DNA of 27,322 bases from a virus. Below are positions 1-5,467 of this stretch, piece after piece. The translations under genes were made by a program, and so were the position numbers. The notes under the pieces are model-generated. The model was given only the letters and a program-made list of their open reading frames with translations, made no database searches and was not told where the DNA came from. Location: positions 1-27,322 of IMG/VR virus record IMGVR_UViG_3300049491_000601; one strand, written 5' to 3'. Position 1 is the stretch's first letter. Every line of letters begins with the position of its first letter.

Positions 1-168
1 GGCCTTGTCGCCGTCGTGGCTGTGGGCATCGCATCGGTCGCGGTGCTCCGGTCACGGCGGCGGCGCCGGACACAGATCGACTTGACGGCAGCGCGACGCC
101 GGCACGAGGCGCGCGTGCTCCAGTTCCGTACCGCGGTACGCAAACGCATCGACGGCGGTGCCGCATGA
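1..168 (+). CDS. Small membrane protein, 5' end outside the window
   Basis: The frame is open from base 1 and ends at TGA 166-168, so only the last 55 residues are visible. They begin with a hydrophobic run rich in Val, Ala, Gly and Ile (visible residues 1-16). A strongly basic stretch with five consecutive arginines (residues 19-23) and a polar, positively charged tail follow. A helix followed by arginines fits a single-pass membrane protein with its C-terminus in the cytoplasm. The stop overlaps the next start by four bases (ATGA). Two short membrane proteins in tandem could be lysis or envelope proteins, but no holin or spanin hallmark is visible. Function unknown. Confidence 0.6.
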   Translation, partial: GLVAVVAVGIASVAVLRSRRRRRTQIDLTAARRRHEARVLQFRTAVRKRIDGGAA

Positions 169-293
169 CGCTGCTCGGAATCATCGCCGGCGCCGTCGTG
201 ATCCTCGTCGCCGTCGTCCTGTTCGTCGCCGTGCAGTTGTTTCGCCTCGGCGCTGCCGTCCTCGACGCCACGAAAGACGGGCCGCGCCCATGA
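165..293 (+). CDS. Tiny single-pass membrane protein (42 aa)
   Basis: This 42-residue ORF starts at ATG 165 inside the stop of the preceding gene (ATGA) and ends at TGA 291-293. Residues 3-27 are almost entirely hydrophobic (Leu, Ile, Val, Ala, Gly, Phe) and must form one transmembrane helix. A short amphipathic tail ends in Lys-Asp-Gly-Pro-Arg-Pro. No signal-peptidase site is obvious, so it is probably an inner-membrane peptide. The four-base coupling upstream and composition like its neighbours support it as real. Function unknown; a holin-like role is possible but unsupported. Confidence 0.6.
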   Translation: MTLLGIIAGAVVILVAVVLFVAVQLFRLGAAVLDATKDGPRP

Positions 294-321
294 GCTACGG
301 GATCATCGCGCCAGAACCGCT

Positions 322-330
322 GGAGGGGGG
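322..330 (+). promoter_or_regulatory. Strong Shine-Dalgarno deciding the start at 335
   Basis: GGAGGGGGG lies 4-8 bases before ATG 335-337. It is one of the strongest ribosome-binding sites in the window. It favours ATG 335 over the in-frame ATG at 290, which would overlap the previous stop but has no comparable site. Confidence 0.6.
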
Positions 331-334
331 AGAA

Positions 335-826
335 ATGCAGACACTCGCCATGCAACGCCGGACCGTCCGCCAGGTCCGGGGAGAGATCGGGGCCACGTTC
401 GAGCCGGACGTGATGGTTCCGGAGCAGTTCGCCGGCCAGAACCGCCGCCAGGACGTGCGGACGCCCGAGCAGCGGCTCCAATACGGCGTGCTCGAGAACG
501 CGATGGACGAGCTCCGGATGCTCGCGGGCCGCGTGCGGTCCATTCGCTTCGGGACGGCCGAGGCTGCCGCCGAGCAGCGGTCCCGCCTCCAGGCCCGGTT
601 CGACGAGACGTGCGCCTGGTTCGCCGACGAGGACGACGCGCACCCGTTCACGTTCCTCCGCATCTGCGAGTCGCTGGGGATCGACGCCAGCTACTTCCGC
701 CGCGGGCTCCGGGAGCGGGACTTCAACCCCGAGAAGATCGTCGGCTCGTTCGAGCGGACGGTCGGCAAGGTGGCCTCGGGGCGGTTGCCGCGGGCGACGG
801 GGCCGAAGTGGGAGCGGTCGGCGTGA
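335..826 (+). CDS. Conserved-looking phage protein of unknown function (163 aa)
   Basis: I chose ATG 335 because of the strong Shine-Dalgarno before it; ATG 290 would add 15 residues and overlap the previous gene. The protein is soluble and charged. A middle helical region (about residues 50-95) holds many Arg and Glu residues. The C-terminal third contains a His-Pro-Phe-Thr-Phe segment, a Cys-Glu-Ser-Leu-Gly-Ile motif and then Tyr-Phe-Arg-Arg-Gly-Leu, which resembles a short helix-turn-helix (about residues 108-130). It lies just before the replication initiator and overlaps it by four bases (GTGA), so a role in early DNA metabolism or its control is plausible. No family is assigned. Confidence 0.72.
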   Translation: MQTLAMQRRTVRQVRGEIGATFEPDVMVPEQFAGQNRRQDVRTPEQRLQYGVLENAMDELRMLAGRVRSIRFGTAEAAAEQRSRLQARFDETCAWFADEDDAHPFTFLRICESLGIDASYFRRGLRERDFNPEKIVGSFERTVGKVASGRLPRATGPKWERSA

Positions 827-1611
827 AGCGCGGCACGCCTGAACATCCGAAGACGCGACGGCTCGCACGTCGGCTGAATCTCGAGACGTGGGGCGCAGTC
901 GGCGTGCTGGAGAGTCTCTGGCATTGGGCCGCGAAATTCGCGCGACGCGGTGACATTGGGCGGCATGACGACGCGGACATCGCCGAGGGGATCGGCTGGC
1001 GCGGTGACCCCGCCACGCTGATCGAGGCGCTGATCGCCGAGCGGTGGATCGACGCTAACGACACGTATCGGCTCGTCATTCACGACTGGCACATTCACGC
1101 GGACGACGCGGTCAAGAAGACGCTCGAGCGTGCGGGGGAAACCTTCGCGACAGGGGAGAACCCGCGTCGCGACGCCGTCGAGCCACCGTCGCGACGTCAG
1201 GGAGACAAAGTTTCCCTCGCGCGTGGCAGAGGCAAGGGCAAAGGCAAGGCTCTGGCAGAGGCTTCTACGGCGAGCGGGTTCGATCGCTTCTGGGCGGCGT
1301 ATCCCCGCCGCGTGAAGAAGCCCGACGCCCTCAAGGCGTTCGGGAAGCTCGCGCCGGACGTTCCCCTGGTCGACGCGATGGTCGCGGCGATCGAGGCGCA
1401 GAAGTCCTGGCCGCAGTGGCAGCGCGACGACGGGCTGTTCATCCCGTACCCGGCGAGCTGGCTGAACGGCCGCGGCTGGGAGGACGAGGCGCCGGAGACG
1501 CGGCCGGCGCTCCTGACGCCGCGGGGGCAGACCACGGCGGCGGCGGCGCGGGCGTGGCTCGACCGCCAGCAACTCGAACCGACGGCCACGGCCGTCCCGA
1601 AGCTCGCATGA
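823..1611 (+). CDS. Phage replication initiator (winged-helix, lambda O-like role)
   Basis: 262 residues from GTG 823, which overlaps the previous stop (GTGA). The N-terminal part (about 1-100) looks like the winged-helix domain of phage replisome organisers, with helices rich in Arg and Trp and an Asp-Trp-His segment at 88-90. A basic low-complexity hinge (about 110-150) includes a Gly-Lys-rich run. The C-terminal region (about 153-222) carries the block shared by many phage replication proteins: Phe-Trp-Ala-Ala-Tyr-Pro-Arg at 156-162 and Pro-Ala-Ser-Trp-Leu-Asn-Gly-Arg-Gly-Trp at 210-219. The next gene looks like a helicase loader, giving an initiator-loader pair. The hinge-coding DNA carries three 22-bp repeats that could be the origin it binds. 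Confidence 0.8.
   Translation: MKRGTPEHPKTRRLARRLNLETWGAVGVLESLWHWAAKFARRGDIGRHDDADIAEGIGWRGDPATLIEALIAERWIDANDTYRLVIHDWHIHADDAVKKTLERAGETFATGENPRRDAVEPPSRRQGDKVSLARGRGKGKGKALAEASTASGFDRFWAAYPRRVKKPDALKAFGKLAPDVPLVDAMVAAIEAQKSWPQWQRDDGLFIPYPASWLNGRGWEDEAPETRPALLTPRGQTTAAAARAWLDRQQLEPTATAVPKLA
1141..1206 (+). repeat. Three 22-bp direct repeats (candidate origin iterons)
   Basis: TCGCGAC recurs at 1145-1151, 1167-1173 and 1189-1195, each exactly 22 bases apart. Aligned as 22-base units (1141-1162, 1163-1184, 1185-1206), the copies match at about 13-15 of 22 positions pairwise by hand count. Copies two and three contain the palindrome CGTCGCGACG (1165-1174 and 1187-1196). Because 22 is not a multiple of three, each copy is read in a different frame, so the repeat is not a by-product of a repeated peptide. 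A short AT-richer patch (about 1205-1213) follows. Lambdoid phages carry their origin iterons inside the initiator gene in the same way. Confidence 0.5.
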
Positions 1612-2081
1612 CCGTCCACGATCGCGTGCCGTTCGCGCAGGCGCTGACGATGCTGGCCGAGACGCTGAACGAGCCGATGAGCCCGGCGCGGATCGAGGGC
1701 TACTGGCGGGCGCTCGGGGATCTCACGCTCGACGAGTTCCGCTTCGCCGTCGACCGGGCGCTGGCGCGCTCGGAGTGGTTCCCGAAGCCGTCGCATCTCC
1801 GGCAGTTCGCGCGGCCGAAGTGCGAGCCCGTGCTGAACGCAGAAGCCTACTCGGCGCCCGTCACGGGACCGCCGCGCCGGCCGGCGCTCGAGGCGCCCGT
1901 CACGATGGCCGAAGCGTTCGATGCGAGTGGCCTGCTCGCGATGATCGACGAGGCGACGGCTGCCGTCCAAGAGCGCGACACCGCGCCGACGATGACGCCG
2001 GAGCAGGTCGAGGCGCGGCGGCTCCTGCTCCGCGAGCAGGCGAAGCGATTGCTCCTCGATGAGCCGGAAGGAAACGCCTGA
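1608..2081 (+). CDS. Probable helicase loader (G39P-like)
   Basis: 157 residues from ATG 1608, overlapping the initiator stop (ATGA). The N-terminal 65 residues carry a pattern I associate with phage helicase-loader N-domains of the SPP1 G39P type: a Leu-Ala-Glu-Thr-Leu segment, then Tyr-Trp-Arg-Ala-Leu-Gly-Asp-Leu, an acidic-aromatic Asp-Glu-Phe-Arg-Phe-Ala, and Trp-Phe-Pro-Lys-Pro-Ser. The rest is a Pro/Ala-rich linker and a C-terminal helix rich in Arg, Leu and Glu, which could hold the helicase-binding part. Its position directly after the initiator supports the call. No replicative helicase is in the window, so it may serve a host helicase or one encoded outside. Confidence 0.55.
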   Translation: MTVHDRVPFAQALTMLAETLNEPMSPARIEGYWRALGDLTLDEFRFAVDRALARSEWFPKPSHLRQFARPKCEPVLNAEAYSAPVTGPPRRPALEAPVTMAEAFDASGLLAMIDEATAAVQERDTAPTMTPEQVEARRLLLREQAKRLLLDEPEGNA

Positions 2082-2362
2082 TGCTGGTGACCGATCATCC
2101 CGACTGGAAAGTCGTCACGCGGCTTGCCGCTGACTGCGAAGCGGGGCGGTGCAAGTACGCGCCGGGCCCCGATCGGGAGCCGCACCCGTGGGTCAACTCG
2201 ACGACGCATTGCTCGGGCTGGGCCGGGTTCGCGCACGCCGAGGGTGACGTCGATTTCGGCCGGCAGATCGTGATGCGCTGGCGCCCGTGTGATCGCCACG
2301 CGGCCTGGTGGGCGGCGGAGCGGGCGCGCATCCGTGAGCGGAAGGCGAGGGCCGCGGCGTGA
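2081..2362 (+). CDS. Small Cys/His/Trp-containing protein of unknown function
   Basis: 93 residues from ATG 2081, which shares its A with the previous stop (TGATG). The N-terminal half holds Cys16 and Cys20 and a Thr-Thr-His-Cys segment, followed by Gly-Trp-Ala-Gly-Phe. The second half has a Trp-Arg-Pro-Cys-Asp-Arg-His motif. These Cys and His residues could bind a metal, but spacing matches no zinc finger I know. The C-terminus is a very basic helix rich in Arg and Ala. It lies within the replication operon and overlaps the next gene by four bases. Function unknown. Confidence 0.7.
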   Translation: MLVTDHPDWKVVTRLAADCEAGRCKYAPGPDREPHPWVNSTTHCSGWAGFAHAEGDVDFGRQIVMRWRPCDRHAAWWAAERARIRERKARAAA

Positions 2363-2805
2363 ACCAGCTCGGCATGTTCGCGCAGCACCACGACGCCGCG
2401 ACCGGCCAGACGACGACGCGCGTCGTCGACGACCGGCCCGTGCTCGCGGGCGCCATGCGCCTGGAGCAAGCCGAGGCGGCGCTGCGCGTGACGGTCGAGG
2501 ATGACATCGGCAAGAGCCTGCTGCTCGATCGGTTTTTCCAATTTCACCATGAGAACCCCGCCGTGTTCCCGCTTCTGCTCCGGTTCGCTCGCGAGGTGCG
2601 CCATCGTCGCCAGTTCGGCGTCGCGGCAATTTACGAGCGCGTGCGGTGGGAGATCGCGATGACGACGGCCGAAGACACGGGGTTGAAACTGAACAACAAC
2701 CATCGCGCCTACTATGCTCGGCTCCTGTCGCTGTTCGATCCGTCGTTGGCTGGGTTGTTCGCGACGCGGGCGTTAGGGCCGCATCGGGAGGTGCAAATCG
2801 TATGA
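2359..2805 (+). CDS. Conserved phage protein of the Phe-His-Asn-Pro / Leu-Asn-Asn-Asn type, function unknown
   Basis: 148 residues from GTG 2359, with a GAGGG site at 2346-2350 and a GTGA overlap with the previous gene. Residues about 56-140 carry a pattern I recall from many phage and metagenome proteins: Phe-Phe-Gln-Phe-His-His-Glu-Asn-Pro, a basic Arg-Phe-Ala-Arg-Glu-Val helix, Arg-Trp-Glu, then Lys-Leu-Asn-Asn-Asn-His-Arg-Ala-Tyr-Tyr-Ala-Arg-Leu. The family has no function known to me. Position in the replication and recombination block suggests nucleic-acid handling. The Phe- and Asn-rich core makes the DNA slightly less GC-rich than flanking genes. Confidence 0.75.
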   Translation: MNQLGMFAQHHDAATGQTTTRVVDDRPVLAGAMRLEQAEAALRVTVEDDIGKSLLLDRFFQFHHENPAVFPLLLRFAREVRHRRQFGVAAIYERVRWEIAMTTAEDTGLKLNNNHRAYYARLLSLFDPSLAGLFATRALGPHREVQIV

Positions 2806-3077
2806 CCGACCTGCGCCCCGATCCCGTCCGCTGGGCCGCCGTCGTGGATACGCTGGTCGCCACCCGCATCGAACTCGGCATGGCGCTGGCACGGGCCCGC
2901 GTGGAGGTGCGCGAGTATCCGGCGGGCACGGTGCTGGTCTGCCGGGTGCGGGATGACCTGGCCCCGCTGCTGCGAGACGGGCGCGAGGATTACAGCCCCG
3001 TCGTGATTGCGGCCTGCGCGGCCGTGGGGATCGCGGTGGACGACGTGGCCTATGTCGAGGCGGAGACGGGCCGATGA
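2802..3077 (+). CDS. Small hypothetical protein (91 aa)
   Basis: 91 residues from ATG 2802, overlapping the previous stop (ATGA) and itself overlapped by the next gene (3074). It appears to be a compact soluble alpha/beta protein: an N-terminal helix rich in Val, Ala and Arg, a strand-like Gly-Thr-Val-Leu-Val-Cys-Arg-Val, an acidic middle, then Ala/Val-rich and acidic segments at the C-terminus. No motif was recognised. The coupled overlaps on both sides and the matching codon use support translation. Function unknown. Confidence 0.65.
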   Translation: MTDLRPDPVRWAAVVDTLVATRIELGMALARARVEVREYPAGTVLVCRVRDDLAPLLRDGREDYSPVVIAACAAVGIAVDDVAYVEAETGR

Positions 3078-3982
3078 CTTTCGCTCTGAAGAATCCCAAA
3101 GCGGCGAGTGATGCCGGGCGGCCCGTGGGTCAGTCGGGGATGGGAAACCCGTATCTCCTCGACCGACCTGCATCCATTGCGCTGTCGGGCGGGCGCTCGT
3201 CAGCGTTTATGCTGCGCAAAATTATCGACGCCTTCGGTGGCACGTTGCCAGACGACGTGCGGCCATTTTTCGGTAACACGGGGAAGGAGGACGAGAGCGC
3301 GCTCAAGTTCCTGCGTGACATCGAGCGACACTGGTCCGTTGTGGTCACGATGCTGGAATATCGCCCGGGGTTCACATTCGAGGTTGTGAACTACGATACG
3401 GCAAGTCGCGAGGGCCAGCCGTTTGAGGCGATCTGCCGAGACCGCGGCTACCTTCCGAATAGGATCAACCGCTTCTGCTCCTCGGAACTGAAATTCCGGA
3501 CGACATATCGCTACGTCACGGAGGTGCTCGGGTGGGAGTCGTACACGAGCGCCATCGGTTTTAGGGCCGATGAACCGGGCCGAGTGGCAAAACTCAAGGG
3601 CGACCGTGCGGCCGAGGATTGCGTCGCGCCGATGTATCGTGCGGGGCACTCGATCCGTGACGTGCGCGCGTTCTGGCGTGCGCAACCGTTTGATCTGGAA
3701 CTCCCAGAGAATTGGGACGGGTGGGGCAACTGCGATGGCTGTTTCCTCAAATCGCAGTGGAAACTCGAGCGGATCGCGACGCTGCAGCCGGAGCGCCTAG
3801 AGTGGTGGGCGAAGCAAGAGGCGACGCTCTTTAGCCCCGAGCAGGAACACCGGACGTTCCGCACGCTTGATGATCGGCCGCCGTATCGCGAGTTAATCGC
3901 GACGGGACGGCGACTGGCTGGACAAGGGAAACTGCCGTTCGGAACCGTCGGCGATGAGGACACATGCCATTGCACGGACTAA
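3074..3982 (+). CDS. PAPS-reductase-like PP-loop (ATP pyrophosphatase) protein
   Basis: 302 residues from ATG 3074 (ATGA overlap). The PP-loop Ser-Gly-Gly-Arg-Ser-Ser is at 38-43. Asn-Thr-Gly-Lys-Glu (68-72) lies where family members carry an Asn-Thr-Gly substrate-side loop. Cys-Ser-Ser-Glu-Leu-Lys is at 135-140. A Cys pair sits in Asn-Cys-Asp-Gly-Cys-Phe-Leu-Lys (219-226), and a final Cys-His-Cys lies at 298-300. The family adenylates or sulfurates substrates: CysH reduces PAPS, DndC acts in DNA phosphorothioation. Phage members mostly lack an assigned substrate. The extra cysteines could hold an iron-sulfur cluster. No DndA, D or E partner is nearby, so a nucleotide or DNA-modifying role is only inference. 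GC is a little lower than in neighbours. Confidence 0.8.
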   Translation: MTFALKNPKAASDAGRPVGQSGMGNPYLLDRPASIALSGGRSSAFMLRKIIDAFGGTLPDDVRPFFGNTGKEDESALKFLRDIERHWSVVVTMLEYRPGFTFEVVNYDTASREGQPFEAICRDRGYLPNRINRFCSSELKFRTTYRYVTEVLGWESYTSAIGFRADEPGRVAKLKGDRAAEDCVAPMYRAGHSIRDVRAFWRAQPFDLELPENWDGWGNCDGCFLKSQWKLERIATLQPERLEWWAKQEATLFSPEQEHRTFRTLDDRPPYRELIATGRRLAGQGKLPFGTVGDEDTCHCTD

Positions 3983-4545
3983 GCCCCATCACTCGCAAAG
4001 CCGGCGTCACCTACGCGACGGGAACCGACTTACCGACACACGCCGCGTACCTCCAGCACAAAGCCGGCGCCGATGATTGGGAGATCGCGCACCGCTACGG
4101 CGTGACGACGGATGAAGTGGAATTTGCCATCGCCTACGAAGCCAAGCGGGCCCGCCGTGCCGAGAAGAAACGCGACGAGCCGACACGACTCCGCGTGAAC
4201 CGGGGGCGGTCGCAGAAGCGCCGCGGCTACCAGTGCGAGAAGCGCATCGAAGCCGCGCTCGGTGCGTATGGGTTCACGCGCGTCCCGATGAGCGGCGCGC
4301 TCGGTGGCGTGCTGACGGGGGATCTGCGCCGGCCCGAGACGGATCGGCGCGCGGTGCATATCGTGGAGTGCAAGCAACGGCGGGGCGGGCACGCCACGCT
4401 GCGGCGGTGGCTGAAGCAAGGCGGCGCCGATCTGCTCGTCGTCGATCCCGTGGGCGGCGAGGAGCCGTTTGCGGTGCTCACGCTGACGACGCTGGCGGCG
4501 CTGTTCCACGAGAGCGCCTACGACGGCGCGGAGGGGGCGGCATGA
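3964..4545 (+). CDS. Resolvase-like PD-(D/E)xK nuclease with an N-terminal DUF433-like segment
   Basis: 193 residues from ATG 3964, overlapping the PP-loop gene by 19 bases; GAGG at 3956-3959 supports the start. The C-terminal domain (about 80-180) resembles Hjc-type and phage Holliday junction resolvases. Glu92 lies in a basic Gly-Tyr-Gln-Cys-Glu-Lys-Arg helix. Gly-Asp (Asp120) ends the second element. Glu-Cys-Lys at 135-137 gives the ExK signature, and a Lys/Gly-rich segment follows. The N-terminal region (about 21-58) recalls the DUF433/VapB45 helix-turn-helix-like fold (Ala-Asp-Asp-Trp-Glu-Ile-Ala-His-Arg-Tyr-Gly-Val). A role in recombination or branched-DNA resolution before packaging fits its place after the replication genes. 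Substrate is untested. Confidence 0.65.
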   Translation: MPLHGLSPITRKAGVTYATGTDLPTHAAYLQHKAGADDWEIAHRYGVTTDEVEFAIAYEAKRARRAEKKRDEPTRLRVNRGRSQKRRGYQCEKRIEAALGAYGFTRVPMSGALGGVLTGDLRRPETDRRAVHIVECKQRRGGHATLRRWLKQGGADLLVVDPVGGEEPFAVLTLTTLAALFHESAYDGAEGAA

Positions 4546-5132
4546 CCGATCGCAGCGTCGAGGAGATCCGGCATCTCCTGGTGGACGTCCGCGACGAGAG
4601 CGAGGAGTCGCACTGGAAGGCCGGCGCGCTCCTCTGCGAGCTGTTCGCGGCGAGCGCCCGTGAAGCGCCGAAGCACATGACGCGGCAGGATCTTCGGCAC
4701 CGCCGCGCCGAACTGCTCCAGGGCATCGCGGGCCTATGGGGCGACTCGCCGTCCCGCATCGTCCAGTTGGCGCAGGTGTACGCGGCGCTGGGCGAGGTGC
4801 GGGACCGGACGCATGTCTGGACGTGGCATCGCGCGGTCCATCTCGCGGCGAAGCGGACGGGGAAGCAACCGCTGACGATGCTCGACGAGGCGGTAGCCGA
4901 TGGCCTCACGGTGCCAGAGCTCAACCGGCTGGGAGCCAAGCCGAAGCCCGGGCACGGCGCGGCGTTGAGTAGCCGATGCGCGGGGTGCGGCTCGCGGGTG
5001 CAGTACGTCTGCGAGGGCGAGGTGGGCACGAAGCTCCGCGGGACGGCGGTGCCGTGCGGCGCGTGTATCGGCCTCGCGCGTCGCGAAGGAAAGCCCGACA
5101 GCGAAGTCGGCGTGCTCGGGGTCATGGAATAG
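4542..5132 (+). CDS. Zinc-ribbon-containing protein, probably DNA-related
   Basis: 196 residues from ATG 4542 (ATGA overlap with the nuclease). The first 140 residues are helical and charged, with a Trp-rich patch (Val-Trp-Thr-Trp-His-Arg). Near the C-terminus two Cys pairs, Cys-Ala-Gly-Cys (about 148-151) and Cys-Gly-Ala-Cys (about 175-178), flank a Gly-rich strand region, as in a treble-clef or zinc-ribbon fold. Sequestered Cys158 is extra. The chain then ends in an acidic tail. The stop TAG is immediately followed by the next ATG. It may bind DNA or regulate the operon. No named family was recognised. Confidence 0.65.
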   Translation: MTDRSVEEIRHLLVDVRDESEESHWKAGALLCELFAASAREAPKHMTRQDLRHRRAELLQGIAGLWGDSPSRIVQLAQVYAALGEVRDRTHVWTWHRAVHLAAKRTGKQPLTMLDEAVADGLTVPELNRLGAKPKPGHGAALSSRCAGCGSRVQYVCEGEVGTKLRGTAVPCGACIGLARREGKPDSEVGVLGVME

Positions 5133-5360
5133 ATGCGCACGCTCCTCGCCGCAATCCTCTTCGCCACAGCGACCGCCAACGCCGCGACGCAAACGACCGA
5201 CGTGCGCGCCAGGTTCGCCATTCCGACGGCCGCGTTCACGTTCGGGGTTCGCTACGACAACGGGGAGGAAACGACGATCCCCGTCCCGGCAGACACCGGC
5301 ATGCTCGTCGTCGTCAATACGGGAACGATCGTGACGCTCCGGAAGATCTCGGAGCCATGA
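5133..5360 (+). CDS. Small secreted protein (75 aa)
   Basis: 75 residues from ATG 5133, directly after the previous stop (TAGATG). Residues 1-17 form a clear Sec signal peptide: Arg2, a hydrophobic core Leu-Leu-Ala-Ala-Ile-Leu-Phe-Ala, and Ala-x-Ala before a predicted cut near residue 17. The mature part (about 58 residues) has alternating hydrophobic and polar residues typical of a small beta protein, with no cysteine. It is the first of nine exported proteins in the window and lies 20 bases before the tRNA gene. It could be a periplasmic or surface factor. Function unknown. Confidence 0.65.
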   Translation: MRTLLAAILFATATANAATQTTDVRARFAIPTAAFTFGVRYDNGEETTIPVPADTGMLVVVNTGTIVTLRKISEP

Positions 5361-5380
5361 AGGGTGGCGGTGGCATGAGT

Positions 5381-5453
5381 GCCCTCGTAGCTCAGACGGC
5401 AGAGCAGCGTCATCGTAAGGCGACGGTCGGCGGTTCGATTCCGTCCGCGGGCT
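5381..5453 (+). tRNA. tRNA-Thr, anticodon CGU
   Basis: The 73 bases fold as a standard cloverleaf. The acceptor stem is GCCCTCG with CGCGGGC (one U-C mismatch at pair 5-68). The D-stem is GCTC/GAGC with an eight-base loop. The anticodon stem is GCGTC/GGCGA (the outer pair mismatched), with loop ATCGTAA placing the anticodon at 5414-5416. The variable loop has five bases. The T-stem is GGCGG/CCGTC with loop TTCGATT. U33, A37 and the TTCGA core are all present. CCA is not encoded. CGU reads ACG (Thr), a dominant codon in this GC-rich phage. The gene ends 14 bases before a peptidase gene that is very rich in ACG. A phage-borne tRNA topping up a heavily used codon is the simplest reading. Confidence 0.9.
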
Positions 5454-5457
5454 TTTT

Positions 5458-5464
5458 GGGAGGT
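5458..5464 (+). promoter_or_regulatory. Shine-Dalgarno fixing the GTG 5468 start
   Basis: GGGAGGT ends three bases before GTG 5468, just downstream of the tRNA. It marks the true start of the metallopeptidase, whose open frame otherwise continues back through the tRNA into the previous gene. Confidence 0.65.
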
Positions 5465-5467
5465 AGA

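Noticed and set aside
127-140. Perfect 14-bp palindrome CGTACCGCGGTACG
   Set aside because: It lies within coding sequence and occurs once in full. Partial matches at about 5789 and 9319 are explained by similar codons for Ala-Pro-Arg-Tyr-Gly. No operator context is visible.
4976-5467. A long open frame extending the metallopeptidase back to 4976
   Set aside because: It runs in the wrong frame through the zinc-ribbon gene and across the tRNA. The peptide from 5378 on is simply the tRNA read as protein. GTG 5468 has a strong ribosome site and a signal peptide follows it.
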